From positions 434,001-498,000 of the forward strand of contig NZ_CP091277.1 of the NCBI RefSeq assembly GCF_029633965.1: a stretch of 64,000 nucleotides of DNA. Direction: 5' to 3'. This DNA comes from Methanogenium sp. S4BF. Its GTDB lineage: Archaea; Halobacteriota; Methanomicrobia; Methanomicrobiales; Methanomicrobiaceae. A program made the translations under genes and the position numbers. The notes below the pieces were generated by a model. The model was not told the origin of the DNA. It did not search any database and worked only from the letters and a program-made list of their open reading frames with translations. This document shows positions 26,655-36,389 of the stretch, piece after piece. Numbering within the stretch: the stretch's first letter is position 1; the number at the start of each line of letters is the position of its first letter.

Positions 26655-27632
26655 ATGGATGCAAAAAAAATTGTATTGGTTTTACTTGTTCTTCTCAGTG
26701 TAACCTTTGTGTGTGGGTGCACGGGAACAGATTCCGGCACTGAGACAGCAACTCCCACTCCGGCAGCCACCGCTGCACCGGAAGGGACGTCACCTGTGGC
26801 AAACCCCGAACTGCTCAGGATTGCAACAACAACAAGCCTGGACAACACCGGCCTTCTTGAAGCCCTGAAAGAGCGGTTTGAAAAAGACCACGACGTTACC
26901 CTGCAGATCATTGCAGCCGGTACCGGCAAGGCACTTGAGTACGGACAGCGCGGAGATGTTGATGTCCTGATGGTTCATGACCGTGCCCGCGAAAACACGT
27001 TCATGGATGACGGATATGGTATCAACCGCCGTGGCATCGCCTACAATTACTTCATTATTGTAGGACCCGGGTCAGACCCCGCAGGCATTACCGGCATGAC
27101 AGCAGAGGATGCACTGTCAACCATTTACGAGACTGCACAGACCAACCCGGAGGTCGTCTTCATCTCACGCGGTGACAACTCAGGCACCCACTCCAAGGAA
27201 AAGTCCCTCTGGGCCCTTGCAGGGTATAATTATACCGCAGATGTTGAAGGCTCCGGCGACTGGTATGTCGAAGGCGGCCAGGGAATGGGTGCAACCCTTA
27301 CTCATGCAAATGAGAAGCTGGCATACACTCTCTCCGACTCCGGAACCTACCTCTCCTACCAGACCGACCTTGACCTCGTGCCTCTTGTCGACAAAGGAGA
27401 TTCCCTCCTGAATGTCTACAGTGCAATGATGATCAACCCGGAGAAGTATGACTATGTGAACAGCGAGATGGCACGTACATGGATCAACTACCTGATCACC
27501 CCGGAGACACAGGAGTTCATCGGCACCTTTGGTGTTGACATCTACGGCCAGCCGCTCTTCTTTGAATCACGTGGAAACTGGGAAGTCATGGGCATCACCC
27601 AGGCTGAAGCAGAGGATCCCATCCCTGCCTAA
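26655..27632 (+). CDS. tupA: Tungstate ABC transporter, substrate-binding lipoprotein
   Basis: 325 residues starting at 26655. The N-terminus is a lipoprotein signal (VLLVLLSVTFVCGC, Cys22), then a Thr/Ala-rich linker. The binding domain begins LRIATTTSLDNTGLLEAL, the TTTS motif of TupA-type tungstate binders, and includes AAGTGKALEYGQRGDVDVLMVH (partly quoted) and SRGDNSGTHSKE. It captures tungstate outside the cell for the permease and ATPase encoded next. Methanogens need tungsten or molybdenum for formylmethanofuran and formate dehydrogenases. A T-run follows the stop, so tupBC may be made partly independently. Confidence 0.93.
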   Translation: MDAKKIVLVLLVLLSVTFVCGCTGTDSGTETATPTPAATAAPEGTSPVANPELLRIATTTSLDNTGLLEALKERFEKDHDVTLQIIAAGTGKALEYGQRGDVDVLMVHDRARENTFMDDGYGINRRGIAYNYFIIVGPGSDPAGITGMTAEDALSTIYETAQTNPEVVFISRGDNSGTHSKEKSLWALAGYNYTADVEGSGDWYVEGGQGMGATLTHANEKLAYTLSDSGTYLSYQTDLDLVPLVDKGDSLLNVYSAMMINPEKYDYVNSEMARTWINYLITPETQEFIGTFGVDIYGQPLFFESRGNWEVMGITQAEAEDPIPA

Positions 27633-27690
27633 CCTTTTTTCGAATTCTTTAACTTCTTGTACGCATGAATGAAACAGCAGGTGCGTATTC

Positions 27691-28380
27691 TTGAGTGAGA
27701 TTATTGATGGATTTTTTACGGCGGTCACTCTCATTGTGACCCTGAATCCTGAAGTTTATGAGATTGCATTCAGGAGCATATACATCACCTTTTCAGCGAC
27801 ACTGATTGCATCTGCCATATCAATACCTATTGCGCTGTATCTTGCATTTCATGACTTCAGGGGGAAAACGAGCCTTGTTAATCTCGTTCATACGCTCTAT
27901 GCCCTGCCGACGGTCCTCATCGGGCTGCTGGTATTTCTCATGCTCTCCCGCCAGGGTCCTCTGGGATTTCTGGGTCTGCTCTTTACCCCCGGCGGCATGA
28001 TCATCGGGCAGGTCATTCTCGTCATCCCGATTCTTGTGGGGCTGACTTACTCTGCTGTGACATCCCTTGACCCGATTGTAAAAGACACCATCATATCGCT
28101 GGGTGCGGATTATCTTCAGTTTCTGGTCTCGATTCTCCGTGAAGTCCGGTTTGTGATATATGCAGCGATTGCAATGGCGTTTGGGCGGGCCATCTCGGAA
28201 GTCGGTGCGGCAATCATGATTGGTGGGAATATCAAGGGGTTTACCCGCATTCTCACGACCGCCATATCCCTCGAAACCTCGATGGGAAATATTGAACTTT
28301 CCATGGCACTGGGCATCATTCTGCTCTTTATCGCCCTGATTGTGAACTTTGTCATGACATCCATCCGGAGGGGGAACTGA
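27691..28380 (+). CDS. tupB: Tungstate ABC transporter permease
   Basis: 229 residues with about five membrane segments. The start is a TTG with AGGTG seven bases ahead; no ATG fits the conserved start. The family EAA-like loop appears near the C-terminal half (FGRAISEVGAAIMIGGNI), matching TupB-type permeases. Preceded by tupA (58 bases) and followed by tupC three bases after its stop. Inner membrane channel for tungstate. Confidence 0.92.
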   Translation: MSEIIDGFFTAVTLIVTLNPEVYEIAFRSIYITFSATLIASAISIPIALYLAFHDFRGKTSLVNLVHTLYALPTVLIGLLVFLMLSRQGPLGFLGLLFTPGGMIIGQVILVIPILVGLTYSAVTSLDPIVKDTIISLGADYLQFLVSILREVRFVIYAAIAMAFGRAISEVGAAIMIGGNIKGFTRILTTAISLETSMGNIELSMALGIILLFIALIVNFVMTSIRRGN

Positions 28381-28383
28381 CCA

Positions 28384-29469
28384 ATGATTACTATTGAGGA
28401 CCTGAAGAAGGATTTCGGCGCTACTCAGGTACTGCGGGGCGTTGAGCTCGAGGTATCCGAGGGGGAAATCTATGTCATCATCGGCCCCTCCGGGCAGGGC
28501 AAATCAACCCTCCTGCGGATTATCGACATGCTTGAAGTGCCGACATCCGGGGATGTAACAATCAGGGATGAGTCGCTCTATTCTCATGGCGACTCCCGTC
28601 ACCAGGAGATACGGAAAAAAATCGGCATGGTCTTTCAGAACCCGGCCATATTCCAGGGGACGGTCTTTGAGAATGTGGCATACGGGCTCCGGTTCCGGAA
28701 AATATCCTCCGGGGATCTGCACGAGCGGGTGTCACAGACCCTTCGGGAGGTGGGGCTTGAGGGCTACGAAAAGCGGGTTGCCCGCAGCCTCTCCGGCGGG
28801 GAGAAACAGCGTGTTGCCTTTGCCCGTACGATGGTGACCCGGCCCGAAATCATTCTTCTTGACGAACCGACGTCCAATATTGATCCTGTCACCACGGAAA
28901 AAATTGAGGAGATAATCCGCTATACCCGTGACACCTACAACACGACGATCATCATGAACACTCACGATATGGTGCAGGGCCAGCGGATGGGGGACCGTAT
29001 CGGGGTGATGATGAACGGACGAATTGTGCAGTCGGGGACTCCTAAGGAAATTTTCACCCTTCCGGTGAGTGGCGATGTCGCCCGGTTTGTCGGGTTTGAC
29101 AATGTCTTTGAGGGTGAGATTGAAAGGAATGACGCCGGGACTGCGGTGATACGGTCCGGTACCACAGAGGTCTATGGAGAGACTCCACTGCCTGAGGGTG
29201 CACTGGTCACCTGGTGTATCCGCACCGAGGACATGCACCTGCACATGAAGGAACGGTTTGCGGGGCATACGGACAGGATACGAAACCATCTTCATGGCAC
29301 GGTCACCGGAATCACCCTTGTCGGTCCGAAGCATCATGTGATGGTCGACTGCGGCATTCCGCTGGAGCTGGTCGTCGGCTGGCGGTTTGCCGAGCGGGTG
29401 AAGGTGAAGCCGGGTGATCCTGTCCGGGTCTCGTTTCACCCGGAAGCCGTTCATGTGATGGCTCGCTGA
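28384..29469 (+). CDS. tupC: Tungstate ABC transporter ATP-binding protein
   Basis: 361 residues. Walker A GPSGQGKST, Q-loop MVFQNPAIF, signature LSGGEKQRV, Walker B IILLDEPTSN and the H-loop NTHD are all visible. The C-terminal ~110 residues (from about residue 245, ENVFEG-like to the end) look like an oligosaccharide/metal-binding TOBE-type domain, which could sense tungstate and inhibit transport (inference). The ATG lies three bases after the tupB stop, so expression is coupled. Confidence 0.93.
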   Translation: MITIEDLKKDFGATQVLRGVELEVSEGEIYVIIGPSGQGKSTLLRIIDMLEVPTSGDVTIRDESLYSHGDSRHQEIRKKIGMVFQNPAIFQGTVFENVAYGLRFRKISSGDLHERVSQTLREVGLEGYEKRVARSLSGGEKQRVAFARTMVTRPEIILLDEPTSNIDPVTTEKIEEIIRYTRDTYNTTIIMNTHDMVQGQRMGDRIGVMMNGRIVQSGTPKEIFTLPVSGDVARFVGFDNVFEGEIERNDAGTAVIRSGTTEVYGETPLPEGALVTWCIRTEDMHLHMKERFAGHTDRIRNHLHGTVTGITLVGPKHHVMVDCGIPLELVVGWRFAERVKVKPGDPVRVSFHPEAVHVMAR

Positions 29470-29517
29470 TACCGGCAACGGGAGCGCTTATTGTCCCTCC
29501 CGCAGAATCTTTTTTGT

Positions 29518-31242
29518 ATGACCGCGATTCAGCCTGCAGAGACCCTCCGGCAGATTCTTCGCCGCATAGACGGGAAGGGCTACGGGCACTATGGTGATAT
29601 CAGGGGGCAATACCGGTTCGATACGTTTCTCCTCAGTATCGACCATGTCCAGAAAGACCCGTTTGCCTCACCTTCACGGGTGCGGGTTCTGGTTGACCCT
29701 GAAGCGGCCGGGTTTGCCCGCGATCTGTGGCATACCACCCCGCGCCGCCGGGGGCTCTGCGATTATCTCACCCGCGCCTTCTGTGCGGCGGCAGAAAGAC
29801 GCAGGGGGATGTCTGGCAGCGGGAAGAGTGGCCTTATCGCAATGGATAAGCCGGGGCAGGAGATCCTGGAACGGACCTCAGTCTGTATTGATGATTCCGG
29901 GATAGAAGGGCGCTGTGTTGTGGGTCTGCCTGCCTATGGGCGCAGGATTGCCGGGCGGGAGGCTGAAGAGATCTTCTTTGAGCGTCTGCCGGCGATAGTC
30001 GCGGCGTCTCTGTCTGCTCGTGCGCATGATTTATCTCAGCTGTATCATCATGTCGGGGTTGCAGAGGATGCTGATGTGCTCCGTGGTGCACTGAGAGAGC
30101 GGGGTCTTGTCGCATTTGTTGCCGATGGTGCCGTGCTGCCGCGGCAGAGCGGGGCCTCTGACCGGCCGATGAAGGGCGCAGATGTGGTGCCGTTTGCAGC
30201 ACCCTCTGCCCTCCGTGTGGAGATGGATGTGCCGAATGCGGGAGCACTGACCGGGATGGGCATTCCTGCCGGTGTGACTCTTATCGTCGGGGGCGGATAC
30301 CACGGCAAGTCCACCCTGCTTGCCGCCCTTACGGCCGGGGTGTATACCCACATCCCCGGTGACGGGCGTGAGTATGTGGTGAGCGACCCGGCGGCAGTGA
30401 AGATTCGCGCCGAAGACGGCAGGCGGGTGGAGGCGGTGGATATCTCGCCTTTCATCACCGGTATTCCCGGCGGAAGAGATACGCGTTCCTTCTCTTCAGC
30501 GGACGCAAGCGGGAGCACGTCGCAGGCGGCCAATATCATGGAGGCGCTCGAAGCCGGCGCCCGCCTCTTCTGTATCGATGAGGATACCAGCGCCACGAAC
30601 TTCATGATCCGCGACCGGAGGATGCAGGCATTAATCGCAAAGGAGCATGAGCCCATCACCCCCTATATCGACCGGGTGCGTGAGCTCTTCACGGAATGTG
30701 GTGTCTCCTCGGCGATTGTCATCGGCGGGTCGGGGGACTACCTCGATGTGGCGGATACGGTCATCTGTATGGATGCCTACCGCCCGTATCTGGTCACGGA
30801 CAAGGCACGGGAAGTCGCGGCAGCATACCCGACCGGCCGGGCCTGCGAGACCGATCAGCCGTTTCCGCGTTGGCAGGAGCGGATCCCTGACGCCCGTTCG
30901 TTCTCGCCTGCCAAAGGAAAGCGGGCTGTGCGGATTCAGGCACGCGGCAAAGGGATGATTTCCTTCGGGACGACTGATATTGACTGCACCCTCGTTGAAC
31001 AGATCGTGTCAGAGAGCCAGACCCGTGCCATCGGGGACGCCATCTGGTATGCGGTCCGGTATATGAACGGGTCAGCCACTGCAGCAGAGGTGGCGGCGCG
31101 GGTGATGCAGGATATCGAAGAGCAGGGGCTTGATGTGCTCTCCTCACGAAAACGGGGGGATTATGCAGCATTCCGTTCGCTGGAGCTCCTGATGGCAGTC
31201 AACCGCATGCGCACGCTGCGTGCCGTGCAGGGCGGGCGGTAG
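29518..31242 (+). CDS. Predicted ABC-class ATPase
   Basis: 574 residues from the ATG at 29518; a TTG at 29491 with GGGAG upstream is a possible alternative start. Family signs: LRRIDGKGYGHYGDIRG at the N-terminus, SIDHVQKDPFA (near 40-50), Walker A VGGGYHGKST (257-266), the long Ser-rich D-loop region, and Walker B-like FCIDEDTSATNFM. This matches the conserved ABC_ATPase family (COG3044), whose function is unknown. No membrane segments. It sits between tupC and a YigZ-like gene and may form one transcription unit with the latter. Confidence 0.85.
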   Translation: MTAIQPAETLRQILRRIDGKGYGHYGDIRGQYRFDTFLLSIDHVQKDPFASPSRVRVLVDPEAAGFARDLWHTTPRRRGLCDYLTRAFCAAAERRRGMSGSGKSGLIAMDKPGQEILERTSVCIDDSGIEGRCVVGLPAYGRRIAGREAEEIFFERLPAIVAASLSARAHDLSQLYHHVGVAEDADVLRGALRERGLVAFVADGAVLPRQSGASDRPMKGADVVPFAAPSALRVEMDVPNAGALTGMGIPAGVTLIVGGGYHGKSTLLAALTAGVYTHIPGDGREYVVSDPAAVKIRAEDGRRVEAVDISPFITGIPGGRDTRSFSSADASGSTSQAANIMEALEAGARLFCIDEDTSATNFMIRDRRMQALIAKEHEPITPYIDRVRELFTECGVSSAIVIGGSGDYLDVADTVICMDAYRPYLVTDKAREVAAAYPTGRACETDQPFPRWQERIPDARSFSPAKGKRAVRIQARGKGMISFGTTDIDCTLVEQIVSESQTRAIGDAIWYAVRYMNGSATAAEVAARVMQDIEEQGLDVLSSRKRGDYAAFRSLELLMAVNRMRTLRAVQGGR

Positions 31243-31243
31243 G

Positions 31244-31618
31244 ATGTGGGAGGAGAAGGGGGCAGCACTGCTGGTGGTGAAAATGTCCCGGTTTTACGCC
31301 CATCTCTATGCGGTCTCATCTGTTGAGGATGTGCAGGAGGTTCGTGAGCAGCACCGGAAGGTCTACCGCAAGGCTGCTCACCACTGTTATGCCGCCCGGT
31401 TAACGTCTCCCTCGGGTTGTCAGGAACTCTTCGGGAGTGACGGTGAGGTAGGGCGGCCGGGGCAGGTGCTGTTGCAGATGCTGCAGCGGGAGGAGTTTTC
31501 GTCCCATCTCATCGTTGTCTCCCGCATCTTCGGCGGCATCAAACTCGGGCCGGGGAATGTCTCGCGGGCATTCCGGGATGCGGCAGCAGAGGCGGTGGCG
31601 GAGGCCGTGAGGGGATAG
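31244..31618 (+). CDS. YigZ/IMPACT (UPF0029) family protein
   Basis: 124 residues from the ATG two bases after the ATPase stop, so the two are coupled. The UPF0029 fold signature is visible: KMSRFYAHLYAVSSVED, HHCYAARL, and the C-terminal LIVVSRIFGGIKLGPG (family form xxxVxRxxGGxxLGxG). Bacterial YigZ normally carries a second domain of about 80 residues that is absent here; archaeal versions are often single-domain. Human IMPACT affects translation control, but the microbial role is not settled. Confidence 0.85.
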   Translation: MWEEKGAALLVVKMSRFYAHLYAVSSVEDVQEVREQHRKVYRKAAHHCYAARLTSPSGCQELFGSDGEVGRPGQVLLQMLQREEFSSHLIVVSRIFGGIKLGPGNVSRAFRDAAAEAVAEAVRG

Positions 31619-31828
31619 GCGGGCACCTCTCTTTTGTGGAGTGTGAATGAATCAGGGTTTTTCTGAGAAGACTCAGGGATTTTTGAACGGAAATCTGATC
31701 ATCCGGCTGACGTTCTGCATTTTGGACCGGTGATACCAATCACTGCTGAAGACGATTTTCGAAACCATCCCCATTCTGTTCTCCACCCTTTCGGCAGATA
31801 TTTCATCTGAAAAAAAGAATCTCATTTT

Positions 31829-32848
31829 ATGGCTCCCCGATTCCCTGATCATCTGCCCGGATCTCTTGTGGTATGTATTATCCTCTCATTATTCGTTGTT
31901 TTTTCGGGATGCACGGCTCAGTCCGGAAAAGCATCAGGAGCGTCTTCATCTGCATCTCCTCAGGTGCAGGAGGGTACCGTCACCGTTACCGGCGGTAAGG
32001 TATGGTACCGGATTGCAGGAGCAGACCGGCCCGGTATTCCGTTAATTGTTGTCCACGGAGGTCCCGGAGCACCGCACGATTATCTGGAGCCTCTTGAAGC
32101 GCTGGCAAATGAGCGGCCGGTGATATTCTATGACCAGCTTGGCTGCGGAAATTCACCGTGTCCTGATGATCCCTCCCTCTGGACAATCGGGCGGTTCGTT
32201 GATGAACTCGAGCAGGTGCGGGCAGCGCTGTCTCCCGGAGAGGTTCATATTCTCGGGCAGTCGTGGGGAACGACGCTTGTTTCTGAATATATGATTACAA
32301 GAAAACCTGCCGGGGTCACAAGCCTCATCTTTTCAGCGCCCTGCCTCTCTGTTAAACGGTGGGAAGCAGATCAGCGGCAGTATCTTACAGAACTGCCGGA
32401 AAAAGAGAGAACCACCATCCTCGCATGCGAAGAGACCGGAAATTTCAGTTCACCGGAATATCAGGATGCAATGATGACGTACTATCTCCTGCATCTCTGC
32501 CGTCTTGAGGAATGGCCCGACTCCATGAACCGGACGTTTGAAAAGATGGGTGTCGGCGTCTATACGTATATGTGGGGCCCGAGTGAGTTCACGATGGCGG
32601 GGACACTGAAGGACTTTGACCAGAGTCCGAATCTTCATGAAATCTCTGTGCCTGTGCTCTTTACCTGCGGGCGATATGATGAGGCAACACCGGAGTCGAC
32701 TGCCTATTATCTGAGCATGCTGCCCGGCTCGGAACTGATAATATTCGAGGATGCCTCGCATATGCACCATATTGAGAAGACGGATGAATATCTCTCTGTT
32801 GTCCGTGAATTCCTCAGGCGCTCGGAAGATCATCTGAGCAATGAGTGA
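31829..32848 (+). CDS. Lipid-anchored proline iminopeptidase-like alpha/beta hydrolase
   Basis: 339 residues. The N-terminus is a lipoprotein signal (IILSLFVVFSGC, Cys28) with a Ser/Ala-rich linker, so the enzyme acts at the cell surface. The hydrolase domain shows oxyanion HGGPG (76-80), nucleophile elbow GQSWG (Ser145), GRYDEATP carrying the acid, and ASHMHH with the base His. HGGPG and GQSWGTT are typical of proline iminopeptidases and tricorn-interacting F1 enzymes. The export signal is unusual for the family, which is mostly cytoplasmic. Single gene. Confidence 0.88.
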   Translation: MAPRFPDHLPGSLVVCIILSLFVVFSGCTAQSGKASGASSSASPQVQEGTVTVTGGKVWYRIAGADRPGIPLIVVHGGPGAPHDYLEPLEALANERPVIFYDQLGCGNSPCPDDPSLWTIGRFVDELEQVRAALSPGEVHILGQSWGTTLVSEYMITRKPAGVTSLIFSAPCLSVKRWEADQRQYLTELPEKERTTILACEETGNFSSPEYQDAMMTYYLLHLCRLEEWPDSMNRTFEKMGVGVYTYMWGPSEFTMAGTLKDFDQSPNLHEISVPVLFTCGRYDEATPESTAYYLSMLPGSELIIFEDASHMHHIEKTDEYLSVVREFLRRSEDHLSNE

Positions 32849-33310
32849 TCGTTGTTGACAGGAGATGGGTTTCGTCTGATGACAATCTTTCCCCATAGTG
32901 TCGGAAATCTGTCAGAACGGAAGGTGCATGAAAACCGAAAACTCCTCTCCACATTTGGCGTGTGAATATCGCGGTCATTGTGAAACAAATAATATCGCTC
33001 TCACTGCATGGAACAGGCGGTCACCACTGTTTCATGTGGTTGATTTGTATCCTGAATGAAAAGGCAGGGGAGGGGGTGCCCCCTCCCTGCCAGACTCTCC
33101 CATCATGTGATGGGCCGCAGGGGAATGGGCTGGCGCCCCTTTTCTCCAATATAGTGCTGAAAATGGAATTGATGTAAAATTACGGGTTTTCATGAAGAAC
33201 TCTGAATAACATATGATCCCTTCGGTTCGATGATCCCGTAGATGGTGCGTTCATTCCGGTGCAGATTTTTCAACCCACACGGAATCGCGACTCCCCCCCA
33301 AAAGAGGGGA
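32849..33310. other. Intergenic region with strong hairpin
   Basis: No convincing gene in 462 bases. A near-perfect inverted repeat lies at 33063-33076 (starting GGCAGGG) and 33079-33091 (ending CCTGCC), with a two-base loop and one bulge, about 215 bases after the hydrolase stop. It might be a terminator or a relic of a mobile element. The C-run and GGGG near 33293-33310 may form the terminator for the leftward gene at 33311. Confidence 0.4.
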
Positions 33311-34111
33311 TCATTCCTCACTGAGCATCGTCTGCGCACTCTCGATCATCGAGGCTGCGGCCTTCAGTTTTGTCCGGGATTTTGTATAATCCCCTGCATC
33401 ACATGCCTCTTCCGCCTCCAGGTAGAGTTTCTCCGCACGTTCTGCCCTGCTCCTTGCCTTCCCGACATTCCGCCCCTCTTCTTCGAGGATGTCCACCTCT
33501 TCCTGCAGGGCAAGGAGATCTCCGTAGGCATCCTCAAGGGATGTCCTCATCTCCTCTTCCTTCTCCTGCTCCTGAGCCTTTCTCTCACGGCTGCGTTCAC
33601 GGAGCGCCTCTTTTGCCTCCTCCTGCCCCTCTATGATATACTGGAGTTCATCCTCCACCTCTTTGACCTTCTCTGCAAGAAGGGCGGCGAATGCAGTCCT
33701 GTCCTGACGGGAGTCCTCATATCCATAATATGCCTCATATGCCCCGCCGGCGGCCGCACCCCCGAGGGCGCCGCTGACGGCATCACCGATGCCTTCCCCG
33801 TCGCGGTTAAGGACGCTGCCGAGGATGCCACCGAGGCCCGCTCCGGCAATGGCGCCCATCATCCCCCGTTTTACCTCACGCTTCTCACGGGTGACGGTGT
33901 AGGTGACTTTGACATTTTCTCCGTCGACCCTGACCTCAAGCATGCCTTCCTCCCCCGTCCGGCGGACACCCATCCGTGCCGATTCCTCCTGGCGTGACTC
34001 ACTGGTTACCTCTGTTCCCTCGAGAGCAAGATGGGACATCAGGCGCTCGAGAAAGTCCTCATAATACCCGGACACACCCTGACCATAGTAAATGAACGGC
34101 ATAGTCTTCAT
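33311..34111 (-). CDS. Glycine-zipper and coiled-coil protein
   Basis: 266 residues from the ATG at 34111 (MKTMPFIYYGQG); 34102 is another choice, and the longer frame to 34165 has an unlikely leader. A basic stretch is followed by a Gly-zipper (GAIAGAGLGGILGSVLNRDG, about residues 84-103, and GALGGAAAGGAYEAYYG) that could insert in membranes. The second half (about 145-266) is a long Glu/Lys-rich coiled coil. Similar proteins occur in methanogens without known function. Confidence 0.65.
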   Translation of the reverse strand: MKTMPFIYYGQGVSGYYEDFLERLMSHLALEGTEVTSESRQEESARMGVRRTGEEGMLEVRVDGENVKVTYTVTREKREVKRGMMGAIAGAGLGGILGSVLNRDGEGIGDAVSGALGGAAAGGAYEAYYGYEDSRQDRTAFAALLAEKVKEVEDELQYIIEGQEEAKEALRERSRERKAQEQEKEEEMRTSLEDAYGDLLALQEEVDILEEEGRNVGKARSRAERAEKLYLEAEEACDAGDYTKSRTKLKAAASMIESAQTMLSEE

Positions 34112-34318
34112 ATGAGCCTTGGCGGAAAATAATAATAATTCTGCCGGTTGTGGGGAATGTTTCATCCGAAAGTGTCTGGAATAGGATTTTACCGATATTA
34201 GAGGTGAATACCGGTATTCATCTGATATTTCAGGTAATTTTTGTGATTTTCTCTTCTTCGGAACGACTGCATGAGAACGGGTGAAATAATAGGGGGACTG
34301 GTTGTGTACCCGTTTAAT

Positions 34319-36388
34319 TCAGCGAAGAGCATTTTTCTCTGAATTCAGCTCCTCTTCCCGCCGCACGGCAGCACCTGCAGCCCGGAAGGCATCTTCGAGC
34401 TCCTCAAAGTTCGGGATGCCGGCCTCCCGGAGGACTCGCACGCCTGCTGTCATGCTCTCCCCCCCAAGCAGGCATCCGACGACCATCTTGTCGGTGTGGC
34501 GGGAGAACCGTGCCATCTCGGTTGCAAGGTGGACGGGGTCGATGATTGCGGTCGGCACCGATATCACAAAAGCGATGTCCCATTCATCCTGATGGCGGAT
34601 GAGGGCGTCGAATGAGAGCGCGAAGCGGTGAACTCCGGCGTCCCCGACCATATCAACGGGGTTCTGTCGGCTCCATCCTTCCGGCATGAAGGAGTTCATC
34701 TCTGCGAGCAGGGTGTCTGAGAGGGGAACCATCCGGATGCCATGCTGCTCTGCATAATCCGATGCGAGAACGCAGAATCCGCCGGCACTGGAGATGACCA
34801 CTCCCCGTTTTCCTTTCGGATACCCTTCTGAACCAAGGAGCATCGCGAGGCTGAAGGCATTCGAGAGGTTCTGTGCGGTGATAATGCCTGCCTGCCGGAA
34901 GGCGGCTTCGTAGACCGCATAACTCCCCGCAAGGGAGCCGGTGTGGGAGGCCGCCGCCTTCTGGCCCACGGCAGACCGGCCCGCCTTGATGGCGATGACC
35001 GGTTTTTTTGAGGTAACCTTCGCTGCCTCTTCAAAGAAACGCCTGCCGTCGCGGATCTCTTCGATGTAGAGGACGATGGTGCGGGTGTAGTCGTCTGCTG
35101 CCGCAAGCCGGATGTAGTCGACGAAGTCGATATTGGTCTGGTTGCCGACCGAGTATACGGCCGAAAACCCGATGTCACGCGACAGGCTCCAGTCAACAAG
35201 GGTCGTGATAATTGCGCCGCTCTGTGAGATGAATGCAGTATGGCCGGTTTTGGGTGATTTTGGGTCAAAGGTGGCATTCAGGGAGAGGCGGGGCACCTGC
35301 AGGCCGAGGCAGTTGGGGCCGGTATAGCGGATGCCGTATTCCTGTGCAATCGCCTCGACCTCCTGTTCGAGGATGGCCCCCTCTGTTCCTGCCTCCCGGA
35401 AGCCGGAGGTGATGATCACGGCAAGCGGGATGCCGCGAATGCCTGCCTCACGCATCACCTGCGGGACGATGGTGTTGGGGACGGTGATGATGACTGCGTC
35501 CGGCCGTTCGGGAACGTCTGCAAGCGTGTGGTAGACGGTCTTGCCGAAGATTTCGCCGCCTTTCGGATTCACCGGGTAGACGGTGCCGTGGAATGAGAGC
35601 AGGTTCCTGAGGACCGCGTAGCCTATTTTCTCAGGGTTTGCCGAGGCGCCGACCAGCGCGATACGTGAGACCCGAAAGAGATCATCCGGGAGCGGGGGGT
35701 GGGATGCGGTCTGAGTGGGGGCGGGCGGCCGGATGAGGACCCGGGCGTCCACCGCACAGAGGCCGTCTTCGGTGAGAATAAGGGGGTTGATGTCAAGTTC
35801 TGCCACCTCCGGACGGCTGATGAGGAGGGTCGATGCCTTTTGGATAACATCGTTGAGCGCCGCCTCATCAAGGGGGGCGGTGCCGCGGTAGCCTGCAATC
35901 TGCGGGTAGTGGCGGATGGAGTGGATCATCCCTGCCGCCTCCTCCTGTGAGACGGGCGCGACCCGCATGGTGATGTCGTGCTCCAGTTCGACGAGGGTGC
36001 CCCCGGTGCCGAAGGTTATGACCGGTCCGAATGCCGGGTCTCGTTTCCCGCCGATATAGAGTTCGAGGCCCGCCGGTGCCTGCTCTTCAATGACAAAACC
36101 GGTGATTGATGCATCCGGTGCCCGTTCGCGGATATTTGTCCGGATGCCGGCAATCGCTGCGGTCAGCTCTTCAGCGGTATTGATATTCGTCTGCACCCCG
36201 CCGGCATCTGACTTGTGCGTGATGGCGGGGGAGATGACCTTCGCCACACAGGGATAGCCGACGCTCTCTGCTGCCGCGACTGCCTCTTCTGCGGAACAGA
36301 CGACCGCGTACCGGGGAACGGGAATGCCGTACTCTCTCAGAAGTGCATAGCTCTCAGTCTCGCTCAGGAAGCGGGGGGCCTCAGTCAT
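34319..36388 (-). CDS. ADP-forming acyl-CoA synthetase, beta-alpha fusion
   Basis: 689 residues. The first ~225 residues are an ATP-grasp (beta) domain (GYPCVAKVISPAITHKSDAGG, seen in parts), then the CoA-binding and ligase (alpha) domains start near residue 235 (IALVGASANPEKIGYAVLRN). The phospho-His loop is visible as AAASHTGSLAGS. It converts acetyl- or other acyl-CoA, ADP and phosphate into acid, ATP and CoA, or the reverse. Here the ATP-grasp part precedes the CoA-binding part; many archaeal enzymes have the opposite order or separate subunits. It is one base from the upstream phosphoesterase gene, implying co-transcription. The acyl substrate is unknown. Confidence 0.9.
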   Translation of the reverse strand: MTEAPRFLSETESYALLREYGIPVPRYAVVCSAEEAVAAAESVGYPCVAKVISPAITHKSDAGGVQTNINTAEELTAAIAGIRTNIRERAPDASITGFVIEEQAPAGLELYIGGKRDPAFGPVITFGTGGTLVELEHDITMRVAPVSQEEAAGMIHSIRHYPQIAGYRGTAPLDEAALNDVIQKASTLLISRPEVAELDINPLILTEDGLCAVDARVLIRPPAPTQTASHPPLPDDLFRVSRIALVGASANPEKIGYAVLRNLLSFHGTVYPVNPKGGEIFGKTVYHTLADVPERPDAVIITVPNTIVPQVMREAGIRGIPLAVIITSGFREAGTEGAILEQEVEAIAQEYGIRYTGPNCLGLQVPRLSLNATFDPKSPKTGHTAFISQSGAIITTLVDWSLSRDIGFSAVYSVGNQTNIDFVDYIRLAAADDYTRTIVLYIEEIRDGRRFFEEAAKVTSKKPVIAIKAGRSAVGQKAAASHTGSLAGSYAVYEAAFRQAGIITAQNLSNAFSLAMLLGSEGYPKGKRGVVISSAGGFCVLASDYAEQHGIRMVPLSDTLLAEMNSFMPEGWSRQNPVDMVGDAGVHRFALSFDALIRHQDEWDIAFVISVPTAIIDPVHLATEMARFSRHTDKMVVGCLLGGESMTAGVRVLREAGIPNFEELEDAFRAAGAAVRREEELNSEKNALR

Positions 36389-36389
36389 A

